From positions 124,001 to 188,000 of the forward strand of contig NZ_JAIUZY010000007.1 in NCBI RefSeq assembly GCF_020171625.1: DNA of 64,000 nucleotides, given 5' to 3'. Below are positions 1 through 9,696 of the stretch, in pieces. The notes beneath the pieces are model-generated. The model made no database searches. It was not told where the DNA came from and saw only the letters and a list, made by a program, of their open reading frames with translations. Source of the stretch: Salipiger bermudensis. GTDB taxonomy: Bacteria; Pseudomonadota; Alphaproteobacteria; Rhodobacterales; Rhodobacteraceae. Within the stretch, counting starts at the first letter, position 1. Every line of letters starts with the position of its first letter. The translations under genes were made by a program, and so were the position numbers.

Positions 1-745
1 CGCTGCGCGCGGCAAAGCTCTGGGTCTTGCCGCCCGCCAGCGTCGCGAGATTGAGGTCTGCAGGCAGGTGCTCGGCCGCCTGCATCACCCCGCTGCGCGC
101 CGTCAGGATTTCACCGTTCTGATTGAAGGTCACGATGTCTTCGAAGCCGTTGCGCCCGGTCGCGTCCCCATCCCTGTCGCCCGCGAATAGCTCAGCGGGG
201 ACCGAGAGAAGCACGTGGCCGGCAAGTTCTCCGCCAAGGAAGAAGGGCTCGGCCACCACGATCACGGGGCGCCGGCTCATCGGCCCGTTCGGGTTCAACC
301 AGGCGCGCGAGCCGGGATTCTCTACGATGGCCTGCATCCGCGGGAAATTCTCGACCTCGAGATCCTCGTCACCCGAACGGCAAGGGATCTCTCCGTCGAC
401 GGTCAGAACGAGTCCGAAGGAATATCCCGGCGAGGCAGCAAGGTAGGAGGACAGTCGCGTCGAGCAGCTTTCAGGATCGCCACCAAGAATCGCTTCTTGC
501 CCGATCGTGGCGCCAAGCGCCTGCGCGCCGCCTTGCGCTCGCAGAATCGTCTCGCGCTCGGCCAATGCGCCGGCCTCGGTCAGCGCCACCAGCGACAGCT
601 GCGACCGTAGCCGGGTTTCCTCCTGCAGCTTGGCAGTCTGGAAATAGGCCACCACACCGATCGGCACCAGCGCAAGCGACAAAAACAGGATTATGCGCGC
701 TGCCAGCCCCATCGGGCGCAGGCGTGGCGAAGCTTTGTCGATCAT
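1..745 (-). CDS. Membrane sensor histidine kinase of the general stress response locus, N-terminal part only
   Basis: The reading frame starts at ATG 745 and runs off the left edge, so only about 248 N-terminal residues are visible. They show a short basic cytoplasmic tail, a transmembrane helix near residues 12-32, and a long extracytoplasmic region with Cys in a DPESC context and an IPCRSGDED stretch. No DHp or ATPase domain is reached. It lies 62 bp downstream of ecfG on the same strand. In alphaproteobacteria that position usually holds the HWE/HisKA2-type kinase that phosphorylates PhyR, so that role is inferred from context. Its ligand cannot be deduced. Confidence 0.72.
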   Translation of the reverse strand, partial: MIDKASPRLRPMGLAARIILFLSLALVPIGVVAYFQTAKLQEETRLRSQLSLVALTEAGALAERETILRAQGGAQALGATIGQEAILGGDPESCSTRLSSYLAASPGYSFGLVLTVDGEIPCRSGDEDLEVENFPRMQAIVENPGSRAWLNPNGPMSRRPVIVVAEPFFLGGELAGHVLLSVPAELFAGDRDGDATGRNGFEDIVTFNQNGEILTARSGVMQAAEHLPADLNLATLAGGKTQSFAARS

Positions 746-771
746 TCTGCCCGTTCGTCTTTTATTGTGCG

Positions 772-797
772 CCCCGGCCAGAGCCCTCTGCCCGGGG
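772..797 (-). terminator. Intercistronic hairpin between ecfG and the sensor kinase gene
   Basis: CCCCGGCCAGAG (772-783) pairs with CTCTGCCCGGGG (786-797) with one mismatch, giving a GC-rich stem in the 62 bp gap between the ecfG stop and the kinase start. No good T-run follows on the minus strand. It is better read as an attenuating or RNA-stabilising hairpin than as a full terminator. Confidence 0.4.
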
Positions 798-807
798 AAT
801 TATTGCT

Positions 808-1362
808 CTAGCGGGCCGCCGGGCGAGCACCCGTCACGACAGCCATGGTCGCCTGATCGGTCATCTCGAGGTTGTCGTCATCGTCAAGCTTAAGCAGCTC
901 GCTGAGCCGGGCACGTGCACGGTTGACGCGACTCTTGATGGTGCCGACGGCGACGCCGCAGGTCTCGGCAGCATCTTCATAGGAAAATCCCTGCGCGCCG
1001 ACAAGGATCAGAGCCTCGCGCTGTTCGTCGGTCAGCTTCACGAAGGCACGCTGGAAATCTGCCATTTGGAGGCGGCCGTCATGGGCCGGCTTCTCCGACA
1101 GGCTCTCGGTGAACACGCCCTCGGCGTCCGAAACCTCGCGCCCCGCCTTGCGACGGTTCGAGTAATAGGTGTTGCGCAGAATCGTAAAGAGCCACGCGCG
1201 CATGTTGGTGCCGGGCTCGAAGCTGGAAATCTTGGACCACGCCTTGACCAGCGTATCCTGAACCATGTCGTCGGCGACCGCGCCGTTGCGCGTCAGCGAC
1301 AGGGAAAACGCCCTGAGGGCCGGCAGGTGCTCGACGAGCTCGTCCCTTGGATCACCGGTCAT
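808..1362 (-). CDS. ecfG: EcfG-family RNA polymerase sigma factor (general stress response)
   Basis: This 184-residue ECF sigma factor directs RNA polymerase to general stress genes in alphaproteobacteria. Region 2 (about residues 12-75) contains the DDMVQDTLVKAW and RAWLFTILRN motifs. Region 4 (about 108-165) has a helix-turn-helix with GFSYEDAAETCGV and GTIKSRVNRARARL. Its ATG overlaps the nepR stop in an ATGA arrangement, so sigma and anti-sigma factors are co-translated. The divergent phyR and promoters of the GGAAC-N16/17-CGTT type nearby confirm the subfamily. When PhyR is phosphorylated it takes up NepR and frees this sigma factor. Confidence 0.95.
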   Translation of the reverse strand: MTGDPRDELVEHLPALRAFSLSLTRNGAVADDMVQDTLVKAWSKISSFEPGTNMRAWLFTILRNTYYSNRRKAGREVSDAEGVFTESLSEKPAHDGRLQMADFQRAFVKLTDEQREALILVGAQGFSYEDAAETCGVAVGTIKSRVNRARARLSELLKLDDDDNLEMTDQATMAVVTGARPAAR

Positions 1363-1529
1363 TTGGCGTCTCCGCCAGCGGCACTGCCATCATCATCCTG
1401 TGACTTGAGCTGTGCGATAAGGTCGAGGAATCGGTCCGGCACCTTTTCGTCCAGCATATCCTGGTAGACCCGACGCAGGTTCTCATCGATGACCTCTGCC
1501 TCTTTGTCTTTACTCCGCGTATGACCCAT
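1359..1529 (-). CDS. nepR: NepR anti-sigma factor
   Basis: A 56-residue protein. The middle stretch VIDENLRRVYQDMLDEKVPD followed by RFLDLIAQL is the conserved NepR core, which clamps EcfG regions 2 and 4 and, in the partner switch, binds the sigma-like half of PhyR. The start at 1529 has an AGCAAGGATC Shine-Dalgarno-like stretch. The stop overlaps the ecfG start by ATGA. The acidic, disordered C-terminal tail is usual for the family. It is read from the minus-strand half of the EcfG promoter palindrome at 1584-1615. Confidence 0.93.
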   Translation of the reverse strand: MGHTRSKDKEAEVIDENLRRVYQDMLDEKVPDRFLDLIAQLKSQDDDGSAAGGDAK

Positions 1530-1583
1530 GTGATCCTTGCTCTTTATTCTCTGACGCGCCGTGCATTATTTTAAGCTCATGCT

Positions 1584-1608
1584 GGAACCAATGCACCGAT
1601 CAGACGTT
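1584..1608 (+). promoter_or_regulatory. EcfG-type promoter of phyR
   Basis: A perfect -35 GGAAC (1584-1588), a 16 bp spacer and a perfect -10 CGTT (1605-1608) match the EcfG consensus. Transcription would begin near 1614, about 30 bases before the phyR ATG. The response regulator would therefore be autoregulated by the sigma factor it releases. Confidence 0.85.
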
Positions 1609-1615
1609 TGGTTCC
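1590..1615 (-). promoter_or_regulatory. EcfG-type promoter of nepR-ecfG, overlapping the phyR promoter
   Basis: On the minus strand GGAAC lies at 1615-1611, followed by a 17 bp spacer and CATT (1593-1590), one base from the CGTT consensus. It overlaps the phyR promoter. The two -35 elements form an inverted repeat, GGAACCAA (1584-1591) and TTGGTTCC (1608-1615), so polymerase probably cannot occupy both directions at once. Confidence 0.65.
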
Positions 1616-1644
1616 CGAAAAATCGAAAAAAAAGGACGTTCGAT

Positions 1645-2445
1645 ATGTCAAAAGGCGACCTGAGCCAGGCCATCGGAACAGCGCTTCCTTATCTCCGCCG
1701 CTACGCGCGTGCGTTGACGGGCAGCCAGACGACGGGCGACAATTACGCCGCTGCCACGCTCGAAGCGATCCTGACCGATCGCAGTGCCGCCTCCGATGCC
1801 AGCTCGCCCAAGGTCGGGCTGTTCAAGGTCTTCCACGGGATCTGGGTCAGCACCGGTGCCCCGGTGGTCGAAGAGAACACCGGCGCCCTTGCCAAGGCGC
1901 ATGACCGACTCTCCAAGCTGACCACCAACAGCCGCGAGGCCCTGCTGCTTCACACGATCGAGGAATTCTCGATCCCCGAGCTGGCGGAGATCATGCAGAT
2001 CGACAACAGCGAAGCCGAGCAGCTCGTGGCGCTTGCCCGTCAGGAAATGGCAGACGCGGTGTCTGGCCGCGTGCTGATCATCGAAGACGAGGCGATCATC
2101 GCCATGGACCTCGAGAGCATCGTCGCCGATCTTGGACATCGCGTGACCGGCGTGGCCCGCACCCGCGGCGCCGCAATCGACCTTGCGAAGAAAGAGACCC
2201 CCGATCTCGTGCTGGCCGATATCCAGCTGGCCGACAATTCCTCGGGCATCGACGCGGTCCACGACATCCTCAAGGAGCTGGGCGACCGTCCGGTCATCTT
2301 CATCACCGCCTTCCCCGAGCGGCTGCTGACCGGTGAACGTCCGGAGCCGGCCTTCCTGATTTCCAAGCCCTATTCCGAGGAACAGGTTCGCTCCGCTGTG
2401 AGCCAGGCGATGTTCTTCTCGTCGACCGAGACGCTCAAGGCCTGA
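1645..2445 (+). CDS. phyR: PhyR response regulator, anti-anti-sigma factor
   Basis: A 266-residue two-part protein. Residues 1-130 are a sigma-factor mimic (ALPYLRRYARALTGS, then a region-4-like segment with NSREALLLHTIEEFSIPELA). Residues 140-260 are a receiver domain with acidic pair E147-D148, phosphoacceptor D192 in VLADIQLA, T221 and K241. When phosphorylated it binds NepR. An in-frame ATG at 1561 was rejected because 1645 has AAAGGACG just upstream, opens the conserved fold, and lies downstream of the EcfG promoter. Confidence 0.96.
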   Translation: MSKGDLSQAIGTALPYLRRYARALTGSQTTGDNYAAATLEAILTDRSAASDASSPKVGLFKVFHGIWVSTGAPVVEENTGALAKAHDRLSKLTTNSREALLLHTIEEFSIPELAEIMQIDNSEAEQLVALARQEMADAVSGRVLIIEDEAIIAMDLESIVADLGHRVTGVARTRGAAIDLAKKETPDLVLADIQLADNSSGIDAVHDILKELGDRPVIFITAFPERLLTGERPEPAFLISKPYSEEQVRSAVSQAMFFSSTETLKA

Positions 2446-2472
2446 GATTTCCCTCTCTCTTCGGCTTTATGG

Positions 2473-2500
2473 AAGCGCGCCCCCGTGGCGCGCTTTCTTC
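2473..2500 (+). terminator. Rho-independent terminator of phyR
   Basis: AAGCGCGCC (2473-2481) pairs exactly with GGCGCGCTT (2487-2495) around a 5-base loop and is followed by TTCTTCGTTTC. It lies 28 bases after the phyR stop. Confidence 0.8.
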
Positions 2501-2547
2501 GTTTCATGCTTCCTTGCGCGCGCGCCCTGCCCGCCCTCGGGCTTTCG

Positions 2548-2600
2548 TTGGGCGAAGAAAAACCGCCGCGCCCGTGGGAAGGCACGGCGGCGTTTTCTCG
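2548..2600 (-). terminator. Terminator-like hairpin downstream of the DUF1328 gene
   Basis: On the minus strand CCGCCG and CGGCGG arms flank a GC-rich loop and are followed by TTTTTCTT. The hairpin lies about 30 bases after the stop of the small membrane-protein gene. The loop is long, so the exact fold is uncertain. Confidence 0.55.
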
Positions 2601-2625
2601 GTCGGGACTGTATGCGCCGGAGGCG

Positions 2626-2790
2626 TCAGGCCTTTCGGACGAACTTCATCACGAGGGCGATCACGAAGAGCACCAGGAAGATGAAGAACAGAACCTGCGC
2701 GATGCCTGCGGAGGCGGAAGCGATACCCCCGAAACCGAACACGGCGGCGACGATGGCGACGACGAAGAACAGAATGGCCCAGTAAAGCAT
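2626..2790 (-). CDS. DUF1328 (YtjA-like) small membrane protein
   Basis: A 54-residue, very hydrophobic protein with two transmembrane helices. It begins [20 protein letters not shown] and ends LVMKFVRKA. The first helix, the small-residue [12 protein letters not shown] linker and the second helix are the standard DUF1328 layout, at full length. Function is unknown; such genes are common members of envelope-stress and general-stress regulons. It lies 56 bp downstream of another small membrane-protein gene and may share its EcfG-type promoter. That co-regulation is inference. Confidence 0.88.
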   Translation of the reverse strand: MLYWAILFFVVAIVAAVFGFGGIASASAGIAQVLFFIFLVLFVIALVMKFVRKA

Positions 2791-2846
2791 GGTAGAGTCC
2801 TATTATTGGAGATGGAGTTGGTTACGCGAAGATGAAAGTCAGGCGC

Positions 2847-3035
2847 TCACACCGCGGCGCGCGACGATTTCGGCCCGGCGACGAGCCAGATGATGAAGCC
2901 GAGGACCGGCAGGATGAGGACGAGCAGCGTCCACAGAACTTTCGACCCGGTGCTGGCACCCGACGTGAGGATCGACACGATCGCCCAGATGTCGAGTACG
3001 AGAATGATGAAGCCGCCAATGCCTGCGAATTCCAT
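2847..3035 (-). CDS. PLDc_N-domain small membrane protein
   Basis: A 62-residue protein with two transmembrane helices (IGGFIILVLDIWAIVSIL and VLWTLLVLILPVLGFIIWLV) joined by a polar loop. This is the stand-alone form of the phospholipase D N-terminal (PLDc_N) membrane domain; no catalytic domain is attached. The start at 3035 was chosen over upstream in-frame codons because AGGAGACCTCATC sits directly before it. A good EcfG-type promoter lies about 155 bp upstream, so it is a probable general-stress gene. Its molecular role is unknown. Confidence 0.85.
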   Translation of the reverse strand: MEFAGIGGFIILVLDIWAIVSILTSGASTGSKVLWTLLVLILPVLGFIIWLVAGPKSSRAAV

Positions 3036-3348
3036 GATGAGGTCTCCTTTGCGTCTCAGATGCGGGAGACACACTCCCTCTGAGCGGTGGCCTTCTGCCT
3101 CCGCCGAAGCGCAACGCTCCGAGAGTTCGGGTCTTCCACTGATGTGTTGTGCGCGGAGGCAAAGCCGTCCGGTCGTTCTGCACGGTTAACGCGCAATTGA
3201 TGAGATTGGTTCCGCGCGTGAAGACGCCGGGGTCAGCTCTTAGAATTTAAGAATTCCCTCGCGCCGCAGCATCGCCCAAGGTTAGCACAGCCCTCCTCTT
3301 GGGGCCTCTCCCTTCAGGCCGCCTCTTCCAAGCCCGGCCCGGGACAAC
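3036..3348. other. Non-coding stretch: stress promoter, long leader, and spacer before the TRAP operon
   Basis: From 3036 to about 3180 this is the probable 5' leader of the PLDc_N transcript. The EcfG-type promoter follows at 3188-3213. From 3214 to 3348 I see no gene, only a GAATTTAAGAATTC-like AT-rich patch and GC-rich sequence leading to the dctM terminator. Confidence 0.5.
3188..3213 (-). promoter_or_regulatory. EcfG-type promoter upstream of the PLDc_N/DUF1328 genes
   Basis: Minus-strand GGAAC (3213-3209), a 17 bp spacer and CGTT (3191-3188) match the EcfG consensus exactly. Transcription would start near 3181 and leave a leader of about 145 bases before the first ATG. Confidence 0.8.
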
Positions 3349-3377
3349 GGCGCCGCCCGGTCCTTCCGGGCGGCGCC
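3349..3377 (-). terminator. Terminator hairpin of the first TRAP operon
   Basis: GGCGCCGCCCGG (3349-3360) pairs perfectly with CCGGGCGGCGCC (3366-3377) around TCCTT. It lies 34 bases past the dctM stop. The T-run is weak (GTTGTC), but the 12 bp GC stem is very stable. Confidence 0.7.
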
Positions 3378-3411
3378 GCTATTGTTTGCGCTCAACCATA
3401 GAGGGTTCGGC

Positions 3412-4809
3412 TCAGGCCAGCGAGGGCAGCCACAGCACGATGGACGGGAAGGCCACCAGCAAACCGATCGTCACCGCGTCGGCGATGAAGAACGGTGTCA
3501 CGCCGCGGAACACGTCCTGCACGCTCAGATCGGGACGGACGCCCGCCACCACGAAGCAGTTGAGCCCGATGGGCGGGCTGATCAGGCAGAACTCGGCCAT
3601 CTTCACCACGAGAATGCCGAACCAGATCGCGCACATCTCGCCCGACATGCCGAAGGTGCTCTCGGCCGCAGCGACGGTTTCGCCCCCGTTGAGCGCCATC
3701 ACCGCCGGGTAGACCACTGGCAGGGTGAGCAGCAGCATCCCGATGGCGTCCATGAACATGCCCAGCACCGCGTAGCCCAGTAGGATGCAGATCAGGATCA
3801 CCATCGGCGGATACTGCAGCGACGAGATCCAGTCGGCGAAGGCCGAGGGCAGATCGGCGAAGCCGAGGAAGCGCACGTAGATCAGAACGCCCCAGATGAT
3901 GGTGAAGATCATGATCGACAGCTTCGCGGTCTCGATCAGCGCGTCCTTCAGCTCGGCGCCCCGCATCCCGTGCAAAAGCGCCATCAAGAAGACAATGAAC
4001 GCCCCCACCGCGCCGCCTTCGGTCGGCGTTCCCCACGCGTCGCCGAACGGGTTGTAGACGAAGAAGATGATGATCACGACCACCGCCACGATCGGCAGCG
4101 CCGGCGGCAGCGCGGCAAACCGCTGCGCCCATGTGAAGCCGCGCACCGGCGGCCCGAACCCCTTGATGGTGAGCGCGAGGCCGATGATCAGCGTGCCGTA
4201 GACCACCGCCGAGAAGGCGCCGGGAATGAAGCCCGCCAGCAGCAGCTTGCCCACATCCTGCTCGACGATGATGGCATAGATCACAAGGATCGCCGAGGGC
4301 GGGATCAGCGAGGCCAGCGTGCCCCCCGCCGCCACAACCCCTGCCGCGAAACGCTTGTCATAGCCGATCTTGAGCATCTCGGGGATGGCGATGCGGGCAA
4401 ACACCGCGGAGGTCGCGACCGACGCCCCCGACACCGCCGCAAAGCCCGCCGTGGCAAACACGGTCGAGACCGCGAGCCCGCCCGGCACCCAGGCCATCCA
4501 GCGCTTGGCGGCCTCGAAAAGCGCTTTCGTCAGGCCTGCGTAATAGGCGAGGTAGCCGATCAGGATGAAGGTCGGGATCAGGCTCAGCGCCTGGTTGGCG
4601 ACCTTGCCGTGCGGGATCTGCCCCGCGGTCTTGATCGCCACGCCGATGGCCCAGCCCAGCATCTCGGGGTCGTAGCCGCGCTTGTCCCAGAAGATCCAGA
4701 CGAGCCCCACCAGCCCGGCCAGCCCCGCGGCAAAGGCCACGCGCATCCCGAGCACCACGATGACCAGCATCCCGCCGGTGACCCAGAGGCCGATTTCGAT
4801 CGTGTCCAT
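3412..4809 (-). CDS. dctM: TRAP transporter large permease (DctM family)
   Basis: A 465-residue polytopic inner-membrane protein, the channel subunit of a sodium-coupled tripartite (TRAP) importer. It shows the family's long series of hydrophobic helices and conserved segments such as SGASVATSAVFARIAIPEM and LIPPSAILVIYAIIVEQ. The C-terminal half has LLLTLPVVYPAV and a SPPIGLNCFVV motif typical of DctM. Its ATG overlaps the dctQ stop by one base (TGATG), so the two permease subunits are translationally coupled. The substrate cannot be read from the permease. Confidence 0.94.
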   Translation of the reverse strand: MDTIEIGLWVTGGMLVIVVLGMRVAFAAGLAGLVGLVWIFWDKRGYDPEMLGWAIGVAIKTAGQIPHGKVANQALSLIPTFILIGYLAYYAGLTKALFEAAKRWMAWVPGGLAVSTVFATAGFAAVSGASVATSAVFARIAIPEMLKIGYDKRFAAGVVAAGGTLASLIPPSAILVIYAIIVEQDVGKLLLAGFIPGAFSAVVYGTLIIGLALTIKGFGPPVRGFTWAQRFAALPPALPIVAVVVIIIFFVYNPFGDAWGTPTEGGAVGAFIVFLMALLHGMRGAELKDALIETAKLSIMIFTIIWGVLIYVRFLGFADLPSAFADWISSLQYPPMVILICILLGYAVLGMFMDAIGMLLLTLPVVYPAVMALNGGETVAAAESTFGMSGEMCAIWFGILVVKMAEFCLISPPIGLNCFVVAGVRPDLSVQDVFRGVTPFFIADAVTIGLLVAFPSIVLWLPSLA

Positions 4810-5456
4810 CAGTCGTCATGCCCCCGGATATGCGCGGCTTCTTCTGCCGCCTGTTCGGCGATGCTCTGTACCAGCGGCACCGCCACCGGATGCGCGAGCC
4901 CCAGCACCAGAGCCCGCGTGTAGCCCCAGAGCTGCAGCAGCAGCCGCAGGCTCATCACGGTGAACGCCACCGGCACGATGAGCTTGGCCGGCCACAGCGG
5001 CAGGCCGATGTCGATGGTGCTGTCGCGCGACCACATCGGCCGCGTCATGTCGAAGCTGCGGTCGAAATGCGCCCACGAGCCCCAGACCAGCGCCACGATC
5101 AGCACCAGAATGCCGAAGGTGGTCAGCCACTCCGCCGCCCAGAGCGCCCGCCCCTTCAGCTTGCCCACGACGATGTCCATCCGGATGTGACCGCCCTGCC
5201 GCTGCACATAGGAAATGCCGAGGATCGCAATCAGCGGCATCGCCGTCTCGATCCAGTCGACATAGCCGCGCAGCGGCTCGTTGAAGAGATTGCGCCCGCT
5301 CACCGAGATCACGGCCAGCATCATCAGCGCAAAGGCCCCGAGGCCCGAGAGGAAAGCGAACACCGTCTCGAGCTTCAGCAAACCGCGGTCGAGTCGGCTG
5401 AGGGTCGATGTGTCGCTCAGCACGGCGGAGGAACCAGCCATCGCAGCACCTTTCAC
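4809..5456 (-). CDS. dctQ: TRAP transporter small permease (DctQ family)
   Basis: A 215-residue protein with four predicted membrane helices after a cytoplasmic N-terminus of about 30 residues. It carries the DctQ hallmarks: a helix containing SGRNLFNEPLRGYVDWIE, then YVQRQGGHIRMDIVVGKL. It pairs with DctM in the inner membrane. At 215 residues it is longer than the usual 160-180 because of N- and C-terminal extensions. MKGAAMAG offers two possible starts; the first (5456) is listed, and the second Met is five residues later. Confidence 0.92.
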   Translation of the reverse strand: MKGAAMAGSSAVLSDTSTLSRLDRGLLKLETVFAFLSGLGAFALMMLAVISVSGRNLFNEPLRGYVDWIETAMPLIAILGISYVQRQGGHIRMDIVVGKLKGRALWAAEWLTTFGILVLIVALVWGSWAHFDRSFDMTRPMWSRDSTIDIGLPLWPAKLIVPVAFTVMSLRLLLQLWGYTRALVLGLAHPVAVPLVQSIAEQAAEEAAHIRGHDD

Positions 5457-5466
5457 AAGTCAAAGG

Positions 5467-5491
5467 CCCCCGGATCGAGGATCCGGAGGCA
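5467..5491 (-). terminator. Hairpin between dctP and dctQ
   Basis: GCCCCCGGATC and GATCCGGAGGC are 11-base arms with one mismatch and a 3-base loop, in the 68 bp gap between the binding-protein and permease genes. It probably acts as a partial terminator or 3' stabiliser that keeps the binding protein in excess over the permease. Confidence 0.6.
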
Positions 5492-5524
5492 ACAGGATCA
5501 CCCCGTCACACGGTGCGGACCGGC

Positions 5525-6538
5525 TCAGTTCGTGGCGCGCGCCTCGTCGAGCGTGTCGTTGACCAGATCATACAGCTCCTGCCCCGGCAGACCCTGCGCG
5601 GTCATGTCATCGATCCACTGCTGGTGAATGGGCTTGGCGACGGTCTCGAACTCGGCAAGCTGCGCGTCCGAAATCATCACCTTCTCGACCTCTTTCTCCT
5701 CGAGCACCTCGTCCCAGCGCGCCAGAAGCTCGCCGTAGTTCTCGAGGTAGTAATCGATGGCCTCGGGCACCGAGCTGTTGAGCGCCTCGCGCTCTTCGTC
5801 ACTCAGCGCCTCGTAGGCGTCGATGTTCACCACCACCGGGCAGTTCACCGTGCCGGGATTGAGGTTGGCGGTCCACCAATCAGCCTCGTTGATGGTGCCG
5901 AACGACAGATGTGCGTGCTGGGCGAAGGCCACGGTGTCGACGACGCCGGATTCCATCGCCTGATAGGCCTCGGACGAGGTCACCGAGGTCGGCACGCCGC
6001 CCACCGCCTCGAAGGCGCGACCGAGGCCGCCGGTGGCGCGCACCCGCATGCCGTCGAACTCGGCCAACTCATCGCGCGGCTCGCCGGTGCCGACGAGATT
6101 GTATTGCGGCATCGGGCTGGTCATCAGCATCCGCGCGTTCCACTGCGCCATCTCGTCGGCCACCGCCGGGTGATCATAAACCGCGTGGCTCACCGCGACC
6201 TCCTCGTCGAGATTGGAGACGCCGAGGAAAGGCAGTTCGAGCACGGTGATCGCGCGGTTCTTGTCGGGATGGTAGCCGGCGCAGAACTGGGCGACCTCGA
6301 AAGCGCCGATCGAAATGCCGTCGAGATTTTCGGTGTTCTTGGACAGGCCGCCATACGAGATGTTCATGGTGAACTCGCCGTTGGTCTTCTCCTCGACGAG
6401 CTCCGCCAGCTTGTGCAGATGCTCGGTAAAGGCGCGGCGCTTGCCCCAGACGGACACGTTCCATTCGGTCGCCATCGCCTCGGTGGCGAAGGCAAGAGTC
6501 AGCGCGGAGACGCACAGCGTCTTGGTGGTGGTCTTCAT
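5525..6538 (-). CDS. dctP: TRAP transporter periplasmic solute-binding protein (DctP family)
   Basis: A 337-residue protein with a Sec signal peptide (MKTTTKTLCVSALTLAFATEAMA, cut before TEWNVS). The DctP fold is supported by RVRATGGLGRAFEAVGG, which holds the conserved substrate-carboxylate-binding Arg, and by YQAMESGVVDTV. It captures the solute and delivers it to DctQM. The start at 6538 is chosen because the signal peptide begins there and GGGAGGAAAATACCAA precedes it; the in-frame ATG at 6586 would put a polar extension before the signal. The ligand is unknown. Confidence 0.93.
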   Translation of the reverse strand: MKTTTKTLCVSALTLAFATEAMATEWNVSVWGKRRAFTEHLHKLAELVEEKTNGEFTMNISYGGLSKNTENLDGISIGAFEVAQFCAGYHPDKNRAITVLELPFLGVSNLDEEVAVSHAVYDHPAVADEMAQWNARMLMTSPMPQYNLVGTGEPRDELAEFDGMRVRATGGLGRAFEAVGGVPTSVTSSEAYQAMESGVVDTVAFAQHAHLSFGTINEADWWTANLNPGTVNCPVVVNIDAYEALSDEEREALNSSVPEAIDYYLENYGELLARWDEVLEEKEVEKVMISDAQLAEFETVAKPIHQQWIDDMTAQGLPGQELYDLVNDTLDEARATN

Positions 6539-6964
6539 TTGGTATTTTCCTCCCGTTGTCCGGCGGCCCTCCAGCCGCCTTGGCACGCGAGGTTAGAGCA
6601 TCAGGCACATGACGCAAGACGCATGGCCGACTCGATCCGCATCCGGGGCGCCGGCTGCCGTCCTGATACAAACGGTGGGGGATGCCTGAACAAGACGTTG
6701 CATCCTATGCGCGAACCCGTCCGGAGCGCTCGCGCCGATGAAACCTTTACAAGGAGTTAACACAAGCCCGTTGAAACCAGTCGAAATTTACCGTCTCTTG
6801 CGAATTACTTTACACAAACCGCGACGCTAACGAAAATAATTTACAAATAAAATCTGTGTTTTCGGTTACTTATTTATTTCTTTTCGCTCTCGCGTATGAT
6901 CGGCGCAGGGATGGGAAATGCCGCAGTGCGGCGTTCTGGAAATACGGATCTAGGGAGGATCTCC
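6539..6964. promoter_or_regulatory. Divergent intergenic region between dctP and acs
   Basis: No gene is seen in these 426 bases. The right half (about 6770-6890) is markedly AT-rich, with several ACTTTACACAAA- and ATTTACAAATAAA-like runs. It probably holds the acs promoter and regulator sites. I cannot assign a named operator. Confidence 0.5.
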
Positions 6965-8935
<1,971 letters not shown>

Positions 8936-8941
8936 GCCGAG

Positions 8942-9628
8942 ATGGACGGACAAACCTTCACCGCTGCCCCCGTGCTCATCCTTCTCGGCCCTCCGGGGGC
9001 CGGGAAAGGCACGCAGGCGCGGATGCTCGAAGACACGTTCGGCCTGGTGCAGCTCTCCACTGGTGACCTGCTGCGCGCCGCCGTGGCGCGGGGGACCGAG
9101 GCCGGCAAGCAGGCCAAGGCCGTCATGGAGGCCGGCGGGCTGGTCTCGGACGAGATCGTCATCGCCATCCTGCGCGACCGAATGGCCGAGCCCGACTGCG
9201 CCAAGGGCGTCATCCTCGACGGCTTTCCGCGCACCACGGTTCAGGCCGATGCGCTCGACCGTCTGCTCGCCGAGAGCAACCAGAAGATCGACGCCGCGAT
9301 CAGCCTCGAGGTGGATGACGCCGCGATGGTAACCCGGATCTCGGGCCGCTACACCTGCGGCGCCTGCGGTGAGGGCTACCACGACAGCTTCAAGCAGCCC
9401 GCTACCGACGGGGTCTGCGACAAGTGCGGCGGCACCGAGATGAAGCGGCGCGCCGACGACAAGGCCGAGACCGTGGCTAGCCGGCTCGAGGCGTATCACG
9501 CCCAGACCGCGCCGCTGATCGGCTACTACGAGGAGAAAGGTGCACTCACGCGGGTCGACGCGATGGGTGCCATCGACAAGATCGCCGCCGATCTCGGCGC
9601 GATCGTGGAGGACGCGACGGCCCGCTGA
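8942..9628 (+). CDS. adk: Adenylate kinase with zinc-type LID domain
   Basis: A 228-residue nucleotide kinase (AMP + ATP to 2 ADP). The P-loop GPPGAGKGTQ is at residues 16-25, the AMP-binding STGDLLR follows, then DGFPRTTVQA. The long LID domain carries C139-x2-C142 and C159-x2-C162, a complete zinc-binding Cys4 set. It starts 6 bp after acs and probably belongs to the same transcript, where it would recycle AMP made by Acs. It may be a second adenylate kinase, since the housekeeping adk of this group usually lies in the ribosomal protein cluster; that cannot be checked here. Confidence 0.93.
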   Translation: MDGQTFTAAPVLILLGPPGAGKGTQARMLEDTFGLVQLSTGDLLRAAVARGTEAGKQAKAVMEAGGLVSDEIVIAILRDRMAEPDCAKGVILDGFPRTTVQADALDRLLAESNQKIDAAISLEVDDAAMVTRISGRYTCGACGEGYHDSFKQPATDGVCDKCGGTEMKRRADDKAETVASRLEAYHAQTAPLIGYYEEKGALTRVDAMGAIDKIAADLGAIVEDATAR

Positions 9629-9696
9629 GGGCCGTTGCCGGGCGGCCTTCCGGGACGGGGGCCGCAGGAGATATCAAGGAGAGGAGGGACCCGCTC

